From Clarkia xantiana subsp. parviflora (lineage: Eukaryota > Streptophyta > Magnoliopsida > Myrtales > Onagraceae), in contig JAPTYO010000011.1 of NCBI GenBank assembly GCA_036873135.1, positions 5,254,298 through 5,318,297 of the forward strand: a stretch of 64,000 nucleotides of DNA. Direction: 5' to 3'. Both the position numbers and the translations under genes were made by a program. The notes beneath the pieces were generated by a model that had not been told where the DNA came from, ran no database searches, and worked only from the letters and a program-made list of their open reading frames with translations. Positions 52,829 through 62,400 of this stretch are shown here, in pieces (position 1 is the first letter of the stretch; every line of letters begins with the position of its first letter).

Positions 52829-52975
52829 TTCGAGGTCTACCATAAGAAAAAGCAAAAATATTGTGAGGTCTTCGATGAATTGGTTGGGAAAATTAGGTTG
52901 ATCATTGATGTTTGGTCAAGTCTTGATGGTGCCAAGTGGTTTGAGTCGAATTCACATTTTATCTACAGTTCATGG
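52680..52975 (+). pseudogene. hAT-family transposase fragment
   Basis: The frame passes the ORF stop at 52,826-52,828: FDPARMIMLYGYAFIVVEY, VKYVRPPCDITVSEKLKAD, stop, then FEVYHKKKQKYCEVFDELVG and KIRLIIDVWSSLDG. In hAT transposases the pattern is 'ARMII...P...VE/DH.GFR.F...L.P', then 'K..I...Y...K..L...L......RISLT.D.WTS'. Position, spacing and the DxWSS motif agree. The joint to gypsy RNase H comes directly afterwards at about 52,973. Fragment only; no catalytic C-terminus is present. Confidence 0.55.
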
Positions 52976-53330
52976 CATTTCTACTTGATCGACCGACGCC
53001 TTGTCATAAAGACGAACCACCGTAACTTGAAGTACTTATTGGAGCAGCGATTATCAACCCCATTGCAACACACTTGGCTTGCTAAACTACTCGGGTATGA
53101 TTATGAGATCACTTATAAGAAGTGGACGGACAACTGAGCGGCCGACGCCTTATTGAGAATGACCGGGCCGGAATTGCTCACTATGGCATTCTCGGCCATC
53201 TCCACCGAGTTGCTAGACCGAGTGAAGGCAAGTTGGGCGGCCGATCCCGACTATCGCAACATGCTAAATCAACTCATACAAGAGATCGGCTGACGCCGGT
53301 TCACATAGACAAACGAGTTACTTAACCGGG
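52973..53330 (+). pseudogene. RNase H and linker of chromovirus pol
   Basis: FYLIDRRLVIKTNHRNLKYL and LEQRLSTPLQHTWLAKLLGY are the C-terminal half of gypsy RNase H. After a TGA at 53,135-53,137 the linker continues (ADALLRMTGPELL, DRVKASWAADPDY, NQLIQEIG). The RT and the first half of RNase H are missing, replaced by the chimeric part upstream. Confidence 0.8.
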
Positions 53331-53359
53331 ATGGTAAGATCGTGGTGTTTTTCTATAAT

Positions 53360-54266
53360 GAGTTGATGATGGATATTTTAAGAGCATTCCATGCATCACC
53401 AATCAGGGGGCATTTCGAAGCCACGGTAACTCTTAAAACGTGTGTCTACTCTCTTGTATTGGAAAGGGCTTACGGGTCACGCGCGGGAATTTGTGCGAAA
53501 TTGTGAGGTGCGCCAAAAATACAAGTACGATCAGTCGGCTGCCCCGAGATTGCTGCAGCCCCGTGCTGTACCGGAATGGGTATTTTCGGACATTTCGATG
53601 GATTTCATTACCGGGTTACCGAAATCGAATGGTATGGAGGTCATATTCGTGGTGGTCGATCGGTTAACAAAGTATGGTCATTTCATGGCGCTTGCCCACC
53701 CTTACTCAGCTTCTACGGTTGCTCAAGCGTTCATTGATCAAGTCTACAAGCTACATGGGCTACCGAGCAACATGGTGAGTGATCGAGATTCAGTCTTTGA
53801 GAGTTCATTTTGGCAAAAACTTTTCAAGCGAGTTGGAGTCTTGCTGTGCCCTTCATCAGCGTACCACCCACAAACCGATTGTCAAACCGAGGTAGTTAAT
53901 CGTTGCCTTGAGACATACTTGAGATGTATGGCGGGTGAGAGACCGAATTCTTGGGCAAAGTGGCTACCCTTGGCCGAATGGTGGTATAACACCTCATTTC
54001 ACTCAACCATCGGAATGACACCGTTCGAAGTCTTTTATGAATTCGCCTCACCATTTCGTGTACCATACCTTCCAAGAGAATCAAAGGTTGAGGCGGTCGA
54101 CCACATGTTACGCGACCGAGATGAGAATGTTAAGATGCTGAAATTTCTCTTAACACGGGCACAAAACCGTATGAAGCAAGTGGAAACCGGAAACGATCGG
54201 ACCGAAACTTTGAGGTTGGAGATTGGGTCTTCCTCAAGCTACACCCATATGCCCAACACTCAATGA
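53360..54266 (+). pseudogene. integrase of chromovirus pol, frameshifted
   Basis: The zinc domain is split: LRAFHASPIRGHF (about 53,380-53,420) is in a different frame from REFVRNCEVRQKYKYD (about 53,495). In the second motif the usual final Cys of CxxC is Arg (CEVR), so zinc binding is lost. The catalytic core keeps all three acidic positions: ISMDFITGLP, VSDRDSVF and HPQTDCQTEVVNRCLE. The domain would insert the element's cDNA. A frame change near 54,240 separates it from the C-terminal part. Confidence 0.85.
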
Positions 54267-54643
54267 GGAAGCAAGGTGTGCAAAAGCTACAACCTCGTTA
54301 TTTTGGTCCTTTCAAGGTCTTGGAAAAGGCGGGACCCGTTACATATCGATTAGATCTTCCCGATACGACGCTTATTCATCCGACAATAAACGTATCACAA
54401 CTGAAGCTAGCTCATGGAGAGGTGGGGCATGCCACACCGCTACCCAAGGAGTTCACCCGCACCACCGCTCGTGTTCCACACTCGATCCTTGCTCGGAAGA
54501 TGGTCTGTCGCGGTAACAAGGCCGCAACGAAACTCTTGATCCAATGGGAGGGCCGAAACCAAGAGGAGGCGACATGGGAGTTCATCGATGACTTGCTTAG
54601 GAGATTCCCGGACTTCGACCTTGAGGACAAGCTCGATTTTTAA
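54263..54643 (+). pseudogene. integrase C-terminus with chromodomain
   Basis: QPRYFGPFKVLEKAGPVTYR is the GPY/F module. KLLIQWEGRNQEEATWEFID is the chromodomain, with aromatic cage-type Trp/Glu residues. Chromodomains target integration to histone-marked chromatin. The stop at 54,641 is followed by the polypurine tract 'aagggggatggaa'. Confidence 0.9.
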
Positions 54644-54654
54644 GGGGGATGGAA

Positions 54655-54964
54655 TGTTACGAGTCAAATAATCTATGGGCTTAGACAACTACTTGGGCCA
54701 ACTAAATAATTGTAATTAGCCCATTAGGGATTCAATATGTATTTGCTGCAACTATTGAATGAAAAATCATCGACAATTTGAAGAAATATATCTTAGCTTT
54801 TCTGTTGCTCTTCTCCCTCCCTTAGTCGGTACGGTCTTCTTCTCCATGACCGTACCAATGGATGACCTTATAGAGCTTTCTTCTTCACACTTTAGAAGCC
54901 CTGGACGACAACCTACCCTTGAACAGCAACTAAAATACATCTTTTGTGCTCAAAGCTATTAACA
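54655..54964 (+). repeat. 3' LTR of the chromovirus (310 bp)
   Basis: It starts TGTTACGAGTC directly after the polypurine tract and ends CTATTAACA. The termini TGTTA/TAACA are perfect inverted repeats. Its short length fits Reina-type elements. Confidence 0.75.
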
Positions 54965-55000
54965 GAAAAAGAAACGGTGTCATTTTTCCTGTTTTTGCCC

Positions 55001-55008
55001 GTTTTAGA
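55001..55008. repeat. 8-bp target-site duplication GTTTTAGA, left copy
   Basis: It directly precedes TAGGGGTGAGC and is repeated at 55,566-55,573. Confidence 0.85.
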
Positions 55009-55565
55009 TAGGGGTGAGCAAATTACCCAGTTGGAACCGGAACCGGACCGGAACCGGTCATTTGGTAGGTTCCGGGTAGATGTAAATGGTTCTGGTACGG
55101 TTCTGGGATTAAATTTCAAGAACCGGTATTTTCGGTTCCGGTTCCGGGATAAGTTTTCGGGTACCCAAATACCCGGAACCGGAACCGTTATATATATATA
55201 AATTAAAAAAACCCTAAACATTTAACAATTTTAAAATTGGTTTGTGGAAAATGTTATAATTATTTTTATGATTCACTTGGTATAACATAAATTTCAGTTT
55301 CAATTGGCTACCGAGAACCCGGTTCCAACTGGGTATCCAGAACCCGGTTCCAACTAGTACCTTAAAATTATATTATTTAGTTTGAAAATTTGTAACCGGT
55401 TCCTTAACGGGTACCCGGAACCGATTGGCTCTTAACGGTTCTGGTACGGTTCCGGTTCCTAAATGTTCTGGTACGGTTCTGGGTAATAAAGTTAGGAACC
55501 GTTTAGTATTGGTCTGGTTCTGGGATACCCTAAAAGTACTGGGTACCCGGAACCGCTGACCCCTA
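55009..55565. mobile_element. hAT-type MITE (557 bp)
   Basis: The ends are TAGGGGTGAGCAAA and GCTGACCCCTA, an imperfect inverted pair typical of plant hAT elements. GTTTTAGA duplications flank it (8 bp, as for hAT). The interior is packed with 'ggaaccgg'/'ccggttcc' and 'gggtacccgg' words on both strands, typical subterminal repeats. It has no transposase. Confidence 0.85.
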
Positions 55566-55573
55566 GTTTTAGA
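55566..55573. repeat. 8-bp target-site duplication GTTTTAGA, right copy
   Basis: This matches 55,001-55,008. Confidence 0.85.
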
Positions 55574-56107
55574 TCCGATATACACAATTACTAACTATTC
55601 AAGTCGGATTATTAATAAAAACACAAAATTTGCATAAATGTCCCTCCGAAAAATTCGGTATTCTTTCTACATCTCTATATCACGTGGGTCCCATCATTAA
55701 AAGCATCAATACTTTTAATTTTTAAATCTTGCTAGACATTTCGGAATCTCATTATTCATTAGGGGAATGCGTACGATATCTGTAGCGGCGGGGGAAAGGA
55801 ATTTCCAGTGGTTGGCTAAGGCGGGTGTGCCAGGGGTAAATCGCCGTAGTGGGAATGCAGCGCCTGAAAAGTAAAGATCTGTGATGGCGGAAGACTGGTC
55901 AGTGAATCGTAGATTGCAGCGATCGGATCTTTGATGACGACAACCCTCGCCAACATTTCAAGGACATTGTAGCTTCATTGAAGACATTAGGGAAACTTCC
56001 TGGTTCCAGATAATTGAAGAAACCACTATTCGCCTCTACACCTCCCTGTTTCCGCCTCAGCAGCCACCTGAGTCTACTTCCCTTCAAATTTCCCCCTTTC
56101 AATCTGC

Positions 56108-56680
56108 GTGAGTCTCCTCTACACTCTGTGATTCATCCTTAGTTAATTGCACCTAGTTTTTAAGGATCTGCTCTTGCTTATAGAGATCTTTGCTTTTCTG
56201 GGCTTCGGTTTTGTTCCGGAGGTTGTACATCACTGTTGTGGTACTGTTCCGTCTGTCGCTCTGGAATGTAGAAAGGATCTCTGTCCAATTGAAGCTCTTT
56301 TTCTTGTCTTTTCTATTTTTTTATTGGTTCAGTTTAGTAATCAGATTTGTTCTTTCAAGTTAGAAGCTACTGAAATTTGGTAAAAACTAACTAGAATTTC
56401 ATTTTCAATGTTAAATTGTGCTCTTGCATAGAGCTTGTGTTCATTGTATTTAAAAAGTTTCTTAATTACCATTAGAAGTAATATTTAATGGAGAAAAAGT
56501 TATATAGTTCCTCTTGTTTAGCTGTTGCATTAACGTGAAATAAGCTGTTAGTATTTCCATTTAATTTGATTGCTTCTTGCTTGATCTGTGTCTTCATTCA
56601 ACTCAATCTCGTGTATGAATTTGTATAAGAGATGTTATATAATATTTGGCTAGAATGACTCTTTAAATCATGTCTTTCAG
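56108..56680 (+). other. leader intron of the DnaJ-like gene
   Basis: The donor gtgagt and acceptor tgtctttcag bound T-rich DNA between the untranslated exon and the exon with the ATG (26 bases further on). Confidence 0.65.
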
Positions 56681-57840
56681 GTCAGTTGATCTAAAAGAGT
56701 GTAAGCATGTTTGGGCGTGGTCCAAGGAAAACAAGTGATAACACAAAGTATTATGAAGTTATCGGTGTTCCAAAAAATGCAAGTCAAGATGAACTTAAGA
56801 AGGCATACAGGAAATCTGCTATTAAGAATCACCCAGATAAGGGTGAGGACCCTGAGAAGGTGATTGCTCTCGAATATTTAGTATGAATGTTCGCCTACCA
56901 CATTTTTTATGATGTTCTTCAAGAGCAATGCTACAATGTATGAAACTAAAGTTAAAAATAGATTTTTTTTTTCCTACTTCGGAAAGTGTTGATTCTTGAT
57001 TGTTCAACTCAATCACTTTTGACCTGAAAAGGTTTAAAAAAAAAAAGTTTCACTTTCTCACTAAGTTCCACTCTTAATTTCATAGTTCATAGAATATTCA
57101 CTTCTTCAAATGCAGAAGTGGCTGGCATATATCTGACTAAGCAGCCTACAATTTTTACTTCCAAAATTTTACCATTTCATATGCTTTTTTAAAATTTAAA
57201 AAATGGGTTGCCATTTTTCTCGACCTGCTATTCTATCTAATAGATACAGAGGACTAAACCTCTTGGTTTCTTAATGAAGAATTTACTAATTTATACTTGT
57301 GGAAGGATTGCTTGATTAGTTATTGATTATCTGCAATATTGGTTTGAAAAGGCTCAAAGTCTGGAGCTTCATGTAAATGCCATGGATGCCAAGGTACATG
57401 AATGAAGGAGACATTGTCTTTATCATAGAACAGCAGCAGCACTCAAAGTACAAAAGGCAACAAGATGATCTCTATGTGGAGCACACGATCAATCTAACCG
57501 AAGCTCTTTGTGGGTTTCAATTCTCTCTTACCCATCTCGATGAGCGTCAGCTTCTCATCAAATCGAACCTCGGATAGATAATCAAACCAGGTATTGTAAT
57601 CTTCAGTAATTTAATTTAAATTCTTGTTGAGGAACTCTTGAGAGAATAGAAGGCTTACATTCCTTAGAAAACAAACGGTTCATTGAGATAATCAACCGCT
57701 TGTTAGTTGAATACATGCTGTTTCCTAAACCGTGATTAAGCTATAGTCTGCAGAATTTTTAAAATTTCTCACTAACTTCTATTCGAGGATCCTCCATGAT
57801 TTCATTGCAAATTTTTTTTTCAGTGTCTGGCATAATTGTA

Positions 57841-58240
57841 ATACTGAAGGGATTCTTGACAATGTGTGGGTTCATAATTCTGTAAGAACGTAAAAATCCT
57901 ACTTTTTCAGGAAAAAAAAGTGATCGGTTGAGAAAATCAATGGGTTTTTCTTTAAAGTATGCTACTTTGCCATAAAGTTTCATTTTCTCTTGTAGTGTTG
58001 CTCTAAAATTAGGGAGGCTCATTGCAAATGACATAAGTTAAATACTAAAGGGATTCTTGACAATGTGTGGGTCGATAATTCTGTAAGAACGTAAAAATCC
58101 TACCTTTTCAGTAAAAAAAAAAAGGTTATCGGTTGAGAAAATCAACTGTTTTTTTTAGAGTATGCTACTTGGCCATAAAGTTTCATTTCTCTTGTAGTGT
58201 TACTCTACTAAAATTAAGTAGGCTCATTGCAAAGAACATA
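57841..58240. repeat. 201-bp tandem duplication in the last intron of the DnaJ remnant
   Basis: Copies start at 57,841 and 58,042. They share 'agggattcttgacaatgtgt', 'aattctgtaagaacgtaaaa' and 'tttctcttgtagtgtt', with a few substitutions and poly-A length changes. Confidence 0.9.
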
Positions 58241-58370
58241 TTTTTTTTTTAACTTGCATGATAGTTTTGTCAAAAAGGGTGAAATTTTAACAATCTGTGG
58301 TTCAATATCTTAATCATGACACATTTTATTTCCCTATACAGGTCAGTCGAAAGCGATCAATGACCAGGGC

Positions 58371-58619
58371 ATGCCACAAGAGTTGGGGTTTTGCTCTCTA
58401 CTTGCTGCTATTATAGCTTCTAGGGAGCAATTCATTTTCGATCTGTTTTTAAAGTTTCAGAAGAACCCCAATCGGCCTATTTCGATTTCTGAGGCTTCTT
58501 CTTCACACACACCATCTCTATTCAGTTTTTCTGCTCCTCAGGGAGACGAAGCTCCGCCGAATCATTTGCAGAGGATTGAGAATGATGAACATTTCGCAGA
58601 GTATTTATGTTCTTGACAT
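58371..58619 (+). CDS. unrecognised C-terminal tail attached to DnaJ exon
   Basis: After GMP the frame reads QELGFCSLLAAIIASREQF, then FLKFQKNPNRPISISEASSS and HLQRIENDEHFAEYL, stop. The normal DnaJ end (a Pro-rich, dimerisation-type tail) is absent. The composition looks like a genuine protein (hydrophobic helix, then Ser/Pro linker, then acidic helix), but I recognise no family. It may come from a neighbouring gene through deletion or exon capture. Confidence 0.35.
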
Positions 58620-59700
58620 AGATGGTAGTGGGCATTGTAGAAAAATCTGCCCTTTTGCAGCCATTTTATTGATTCTTAATGATATGGGATTTCAATTGTG
58701 GGTTTGGAGGGTTTGCTAGTGAGCTCGCATTTGATTGATTAATTTGCTAATGCCAGTGTAGATCTTTCAGTTCGGTTCTGCTGTTCTTTCTTTATATTGT
58801 GATTAGCGACTGTTAGCTTTATTATGATTCAAGTTCAACATTGATGTTAGAGTTAAAGAGTTAGACATAGACGTGTTTTCAATAGTTAGTTCATTTCACA
58901 CTCATTTGATATGAAGGATAGAGCAAGAATACAACAGAATCCCTATTTAAAATTGCCTTTATTATCCTTTTCAATGCATTTGCATCAAAGATTTGAGTTA
59001 GGAGTCTTATGTGCTCTAAAGTTTGAATTTTTATTTTACCGCCTCTTTGCATAATTTTGGTCTCATTTCCATTGTTTCAACTCAACAACCCCTCAATCAA
59101 ACACATTCTTCAATCCCTGATTGCATTATATTGTCACAACAGGAAAACCGACCAAAAAATCCACATCCCAGAGCAGAGAGAATTGCTTCAACTGTAGGAA
59201 GATAATAGTACTTATCCTACTATATCCAAGTATGTCATCTGGGTATTTATTGGCTTGAACGTAATTAGTATATGACTAATTCTCACAAAAAGTATAAACT
59301 TTAACCAATTAGCTAGGTTCAAATTTCCAAAGACAACTATCAAATTACTACTCATTTTTACTATTTCAAACACACGGCCAATATTGTGTTTTCCTATCAA
59401 TCCAACCAAATTAAATTATATATATAGCTGCTACGTTTAAGTCAAATCCATGAAACTTATAGTGAAATGACAGCAACAAAAAGGATCAACCTACCCTCCC
59501 AACTGTTGGAGCTGGCATTTTCCCTTGAACCATTTTCACCACCTCAGTCAGACGTTGTCGGTTTGAGTGATGGAGATGCATTCGTGCACAAGATGGCCAC
59601 TTTCACCAAGTTTTCTCTCTCTATCTCTTCTACCTAGATTTACTTCTCTCCAATAATATCATGATCATCGATATATAATCTCCATCAATTCACATGTCCA
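58620..59700. other. intergenic DNA
   Basis: There is no supported gene. The first part may be the 3' flank of the DnaJ-like gene. Short frames at 59,023-59,205 (+) and 59,212-59,409 (-) have no recognisable features. Confidence 0.3.
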
Positions 59701-59709
59701 TTGTTTTTT
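59701..59709. repeat. 9-bp target-site duplication TTGTTTTTT, left copy
   Basis: It is followed by the MITE and repeated at 60,232-60,240. The T-run leaves the exact border uncertain by a few bases. Confidence 0.7.
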
Positions 59710-60231
59710 TTTTTAATAACCTATAAAATGTCTGAATTTTGAACCATATTAACCGGAGAGGTCTGAATTTTCAAAAGTTAATTTGAAATGTCTGAATTTT
59801 CAACTTTGTTGATATAATAGGTCTCCGTCAATTTTTGCCGTTAAAACTGACGGAATTTGGTCACATGCTTAGCATGTGACCGGAAATAAACTTAAATCCC
59901 GAAAATGCCCTCCGACCAAAGTGTGCCCCTCACATGCTTGACCTAAAAAGACGAAAATGCCCCTTAAAGCAAAAAAAAACATTTTTTTAATTTGACTTTT
60001 GGGGTAATTTTGTCATTTCACATTTTCTCAAATAAGGTATTAAATAAAAAAAATATTAAAAGGGGTAAAAGTGTCATTTCACACAATTCTGTTAAATTTA
60101 ACCCTAAAAATGGACGGAAAATCAAAGTTCAATAAAGTTGATTATTCAGACCTTCCAAATTAACTTTCGAAAATTCAGACCTCTCCGGTTAACATGGTTC
60201 AAAATTCAGACATTTCATAAGTTATTAACCC
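59710..60231. mobile_element. Mutator-like MITE (about 520 bp)
   Basis: The long inverted arms are 'aaatgtctgaattttgaacc' on the left and its complement 'ttcaaaattcagacattt' on the right, then 'ttaaccggagaggtctgaat' and its inverse. The right end reads ...gttattaaccc, i.e. gggttaataac, like the MITE at 39,549. The middle segment 'cacatgcttgacctaaaaag' is shared with 45,540-45,600. No coding capacity. Confidence 0.85.
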
Positions 60232-60240
60232 TTGTTTTTT
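60232..60240. repeat. 9-bp target-site duplication TTGTTTTTT, right copy
   Basis: This matches 59,701-59,709. Confidence 0.75.
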
Positions 60241-60499
60241 GCCCGCCTGCAGAAATCACAATCCGAATCTAGCTATTTCTTAAATCAAAACATTCTAGCT
60301 ACAGTTAAATAATATTCAGTGATCGGTGTGATATAACTGATTTGGCACAGAACATTTTAATCAATTTCTTACACGATAAAAAAAATAAGACCCGCATTTT
60401 TATATAATCAATTAATTATACATACGAAGTAATTCACTAGTTATGTAATTAAATCAGCTATAATTTTATATCTTAACTTAATTTCTAGTCTAACTCTAG
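60241..60499. other. AT-rich 3' flank of the small membrane-protein ORF
   Basis: No gene or repeat was recognised. If the neighbouring ORF is expressed, this holds its 3' untranslated region and polyadenylation signals. Confidence 0.3.
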
Positions 60500-60868
60500 C
60501 TACTCGCTGTCAGATCCTATAATATACTCGTCTGCGTCAATCTCTATCTCGTCAATCTGTAACTCTGGGGCGTCTATCGGCGGCACCTCTGGTACTAGGA
60601 GCTGGTCCTGTCCGGCAAGTTCGACCTCTCCTAGTACCACGTCGAGCTGCTGCTGGTTCTTGTAGATGCGCCAGGCAACCCACATGAACAACGCAGTAAA
60701 CGTCAATCCAAGTATGACGAAAAGCCAGTCAATAATCTGGCTGGTCCGGCTGGAGGTCGGTGGGGCTGGAATATGCAGTGAGGGTGGTGGGGATGGAACA
60801 TCCTGAGTAGGTGGAGGAGGATCTGGAAAAGTCCTCGGGGTAATCGTCATCCTAGCATGAGAAAACAT
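60500..60868 (-). CDS. small single-pass membrane protein, hypothetical (122 aa or 116 aa)
   Basis: The minus-strand frame opens at 60,868; the second Met at 60,850 (MTITPRTFPDPPPP) follows 'tttctcatgctag', which could be a splice acceptor, so the true start or an upstream exon is open. The N-terminal 40 residues are Pro-rich (PSPPPSLHIPAPPTSS). One strong membrane span follows (IIDWLFVILGLTFTALFMWV), then a short basic step (AWRIYKNQQQ) and a highly acidic tail (IDEIEIDADEYIIGSDSE). With basic residues directly after the span, the acidic tail is probably cytosolic and the Pro-rich head outside or lumenal. The GC content exceeds the surroundings. I recognise no family. A decayed look-alike may exist at 4433-4710. 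Confidence 0.5.
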   Translation of the reverse strand: MFSHARMTITPRTFPDPPPPTQDVPSPPPSLHIPAPPTSSRTSQIIDWLFVILGLTFTALFMWVAWRIYKNQQQLDVVLGEVELAGQDQLLVPEVPPIDAPELQIDEIEIDADEYIIGSDSE

Positions 60869-60984
60869 GTAAACATTGTTAGTTAGTACTATATCATACT
60901 TTATATGTATTATTATTTTTCTTACAAATTATAGCTAGCCCTTAAAAGTTATTCTTGATTTGTGGCAAAAAAATTAATCTTGAT

Positions 60985-60993
60985 TTGTTTTTA
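60985..60993. repeat. 9-bp target-site duplication TTGTTTTTA, left copy
   Basis: This precedes gggttaattacc and is repeated at 61,652-61,660. Confidence 0.85.
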
Positions 60994-61651
60994 GGGTTAA
61001 TTACCAAATTGCTAGCTGAACTTTCTGTGAAAGTGTAATTTGCTAGCCGAACTTATTTTTGTAGCAAACCGCTAGCTGAACTTTTGTTAATGTGCAATTT
61101 GGTAGCTCCGTCAATTTTTCCGTTAATTATGGACGAAATATACTTTCTAAAATTACTAAAAATACCCTAAAGTTCTACTATTATTGTAAAATAACCTCAA
61201 ATTTTATATAAAAGCAAATATAAATCTCGAATAAAATTTATAATTATATATATTATACAAAAAATATATATAAGTTAAATATATAATCCCAAATTTAAAA
61301 AAAATTAAATTATTTTTTTTTTAAAAAAAAAAATTGTATGTTTTTTTAGGATTTTTAAAAATATTTTAATAAAATAATTTTTTGCATGTTTAAGGTGCGT
61401 TTTTTCTTTAATATATTTTTTTAACATTTATTATTTTAATTTTATATAAAACATCATGTCTTTATATTATCATACTAAAACTTTAGGGTGTTTTTAGCAA
61501 TATTTGAAAGTATTTTCTTAACGGAAAAATTGACGGAGCTTACATTTTGCACGACATAGAAAGTTCAGCTAGCAATTTGCTACGAAAAAAAAGTCTAACT
61601 AGCAAATTGCACATTCGTGTAAAGTTTGACTAGCAATTTGCTAATTAACCA
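60994..61651. mobile_element. Mutator-like MITE (658 bp)
   Basis: The inverted arms carry 'gggttaattaccaaattgct' and its counterpart ending 'gcaatttgctaattaacca', with subterminal 'gctagctgaacttt' repeats. 'ctccgtcaatttttccgtta' on the left is mirrored by 'taacggaaaaattgacggag' on the right. The 9-bp duplication TTGTTTTTA flanks it. The AT-rich centre is non-coding. Confidence 0.9.
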
Positions 61652-61660
61652 TTGTTTTTA
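61652..61660. repeat. 9-bp target-site duplication TTGTTTTTA, right copy
   Basis: This matches 60,985-60,993. Confidence 0.85.
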
Positions 61661-62400
61661 TTACATTCTACTCAAGACCACACGGTGAAGGAAGAAACAA
61701 ACAGACAGACAGACAGACTTGAGTGAAGAAGCCATTCCCTGAAATAAACCCTAAACGATCCCAACAAGTACGCAACAGAGAAGGAACGTCTATCTATGTG
61801 AAGTATCCGACATCACAAACCCATGGCATTTCTAGATTGTGATGATTAACACCACCTCTGCTGCTTTGTTCTGAAAATGGCAAAAAAATGCCGCCTTTGA
61901 AGCCATGGAGGTTTCTTTGCTTTGGAGATGGGATCCATGAATTAGCCCACTTTCTACCACAATCCGACACTATTGGTCAATATAATGGTGAGATTTCGTA
62001 CTGTGAAGTTAGTTGTGTGTGAGAAGAAGGTAGGTAGGTGTTTTCAGGGAAGAAAACAAAACAAGGAAATAAAAATAAGTAAATTTCTTTACAATTATTA
62101 ATGAAAAATTGTAATCTCATTTGTTTGTTCTTCCAATTACATACATGTTTACAGTTTTTGTTAATTACAGTTACTTAATTACAACATATCGTTGCTACAG
62201 ACGAAATTACCTGACAGTGGCTGCTGCTGTTGCTGGTCGGAGCAATTACCTGACGAAATGACCTCTTCTTCCGGTCGGAGCTGGAGCGGGCAGGGTCGAT
62301 GACGAGGTGGAGGAGACAATGCTGGCTTCTGCTGCTGTTCCTCTCCACACACACCAGAAGAAGAAGAAGAAGACGCATCTGGCCATAGAAACAAACGTAG
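61661..62400. other. intergenic DNA, possible decayed exon on minus strand
   Basis: A (CAGA)n run lies at about 61,696-61,715 and a (GAA)n run at 62,350-62,371. On the minus strand a frame of ~60 codons without ATG runs through 61,800-61,990. Frames at 62,175-62,394 are Ser/Gln low complexity. Nothing can be assigned. Confidence 0.25.

Larger units (their letters stand above)
50999..54964 (+). mobile_element. chimeric, broken chromovirus (Reina-like) with captured segments
   Basis: In order: gag-like piece, host-gene-like piece, hAT transposase piece, RNase H, linker, integrase, chromodomain, polypurine tract and a 310-bp 3' LTR. RT and protease are missing. A chromodomain and a short LTR suggest the Reina lineage. 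No 5' LTR was recognised before 50,999. Several stops and frameshifts (52,826, 53,137, ~53,290-53,440, ~54,240) make pol non-functional. Confidence 0.7.
55860..58619 (+). pseudogene. type I DnaJ (Hsp40) gene, internally deleted and chimeric
   Basis: A 5' leader ends at 56,107 (donor gtgagt), and a leader intron runs to 56,680 (tgtctttcag). The ATG at 56,707 opens [20 protein letters not shown] and a J-domain with HPDK intact, to a donor at 56,860. The rest of the J-domain, the Gly/Phe region and the CxxCxGxG zinc domain are missing. The C-terminal substrate domain reappears at 57,404-57,590 (GDIVFIIEQQQH, LTEALCGFQFSLTHLD, QLLIKSN), with a TAG where the family has Glu (57,575). A third exon starts at 58,342 (GQSKAINDQGMP), then turns into an unrelated 75-residue tail ending at 58,619. 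It was a cytosolic Hsp70 co-chaperone gene. As it stands it cannot encode a complete one, and I call it a pseudogene. Confidence 0.8.

Noticed and set aside
57980..58200. 'tcttgtagtg' as the second CACTA terminus
   Set aside because: The word occurs in both copies of the 201-bp intronic duplication, with no matching terminus or target duplication, so it is a chance match.
62175..62394. Two overlapping minus-strand ORFs rich in Ser/Gln/Leu
   Set aside because: Low-complexity translations of (GAA)n and (GCT)n-like DNA; no domain.
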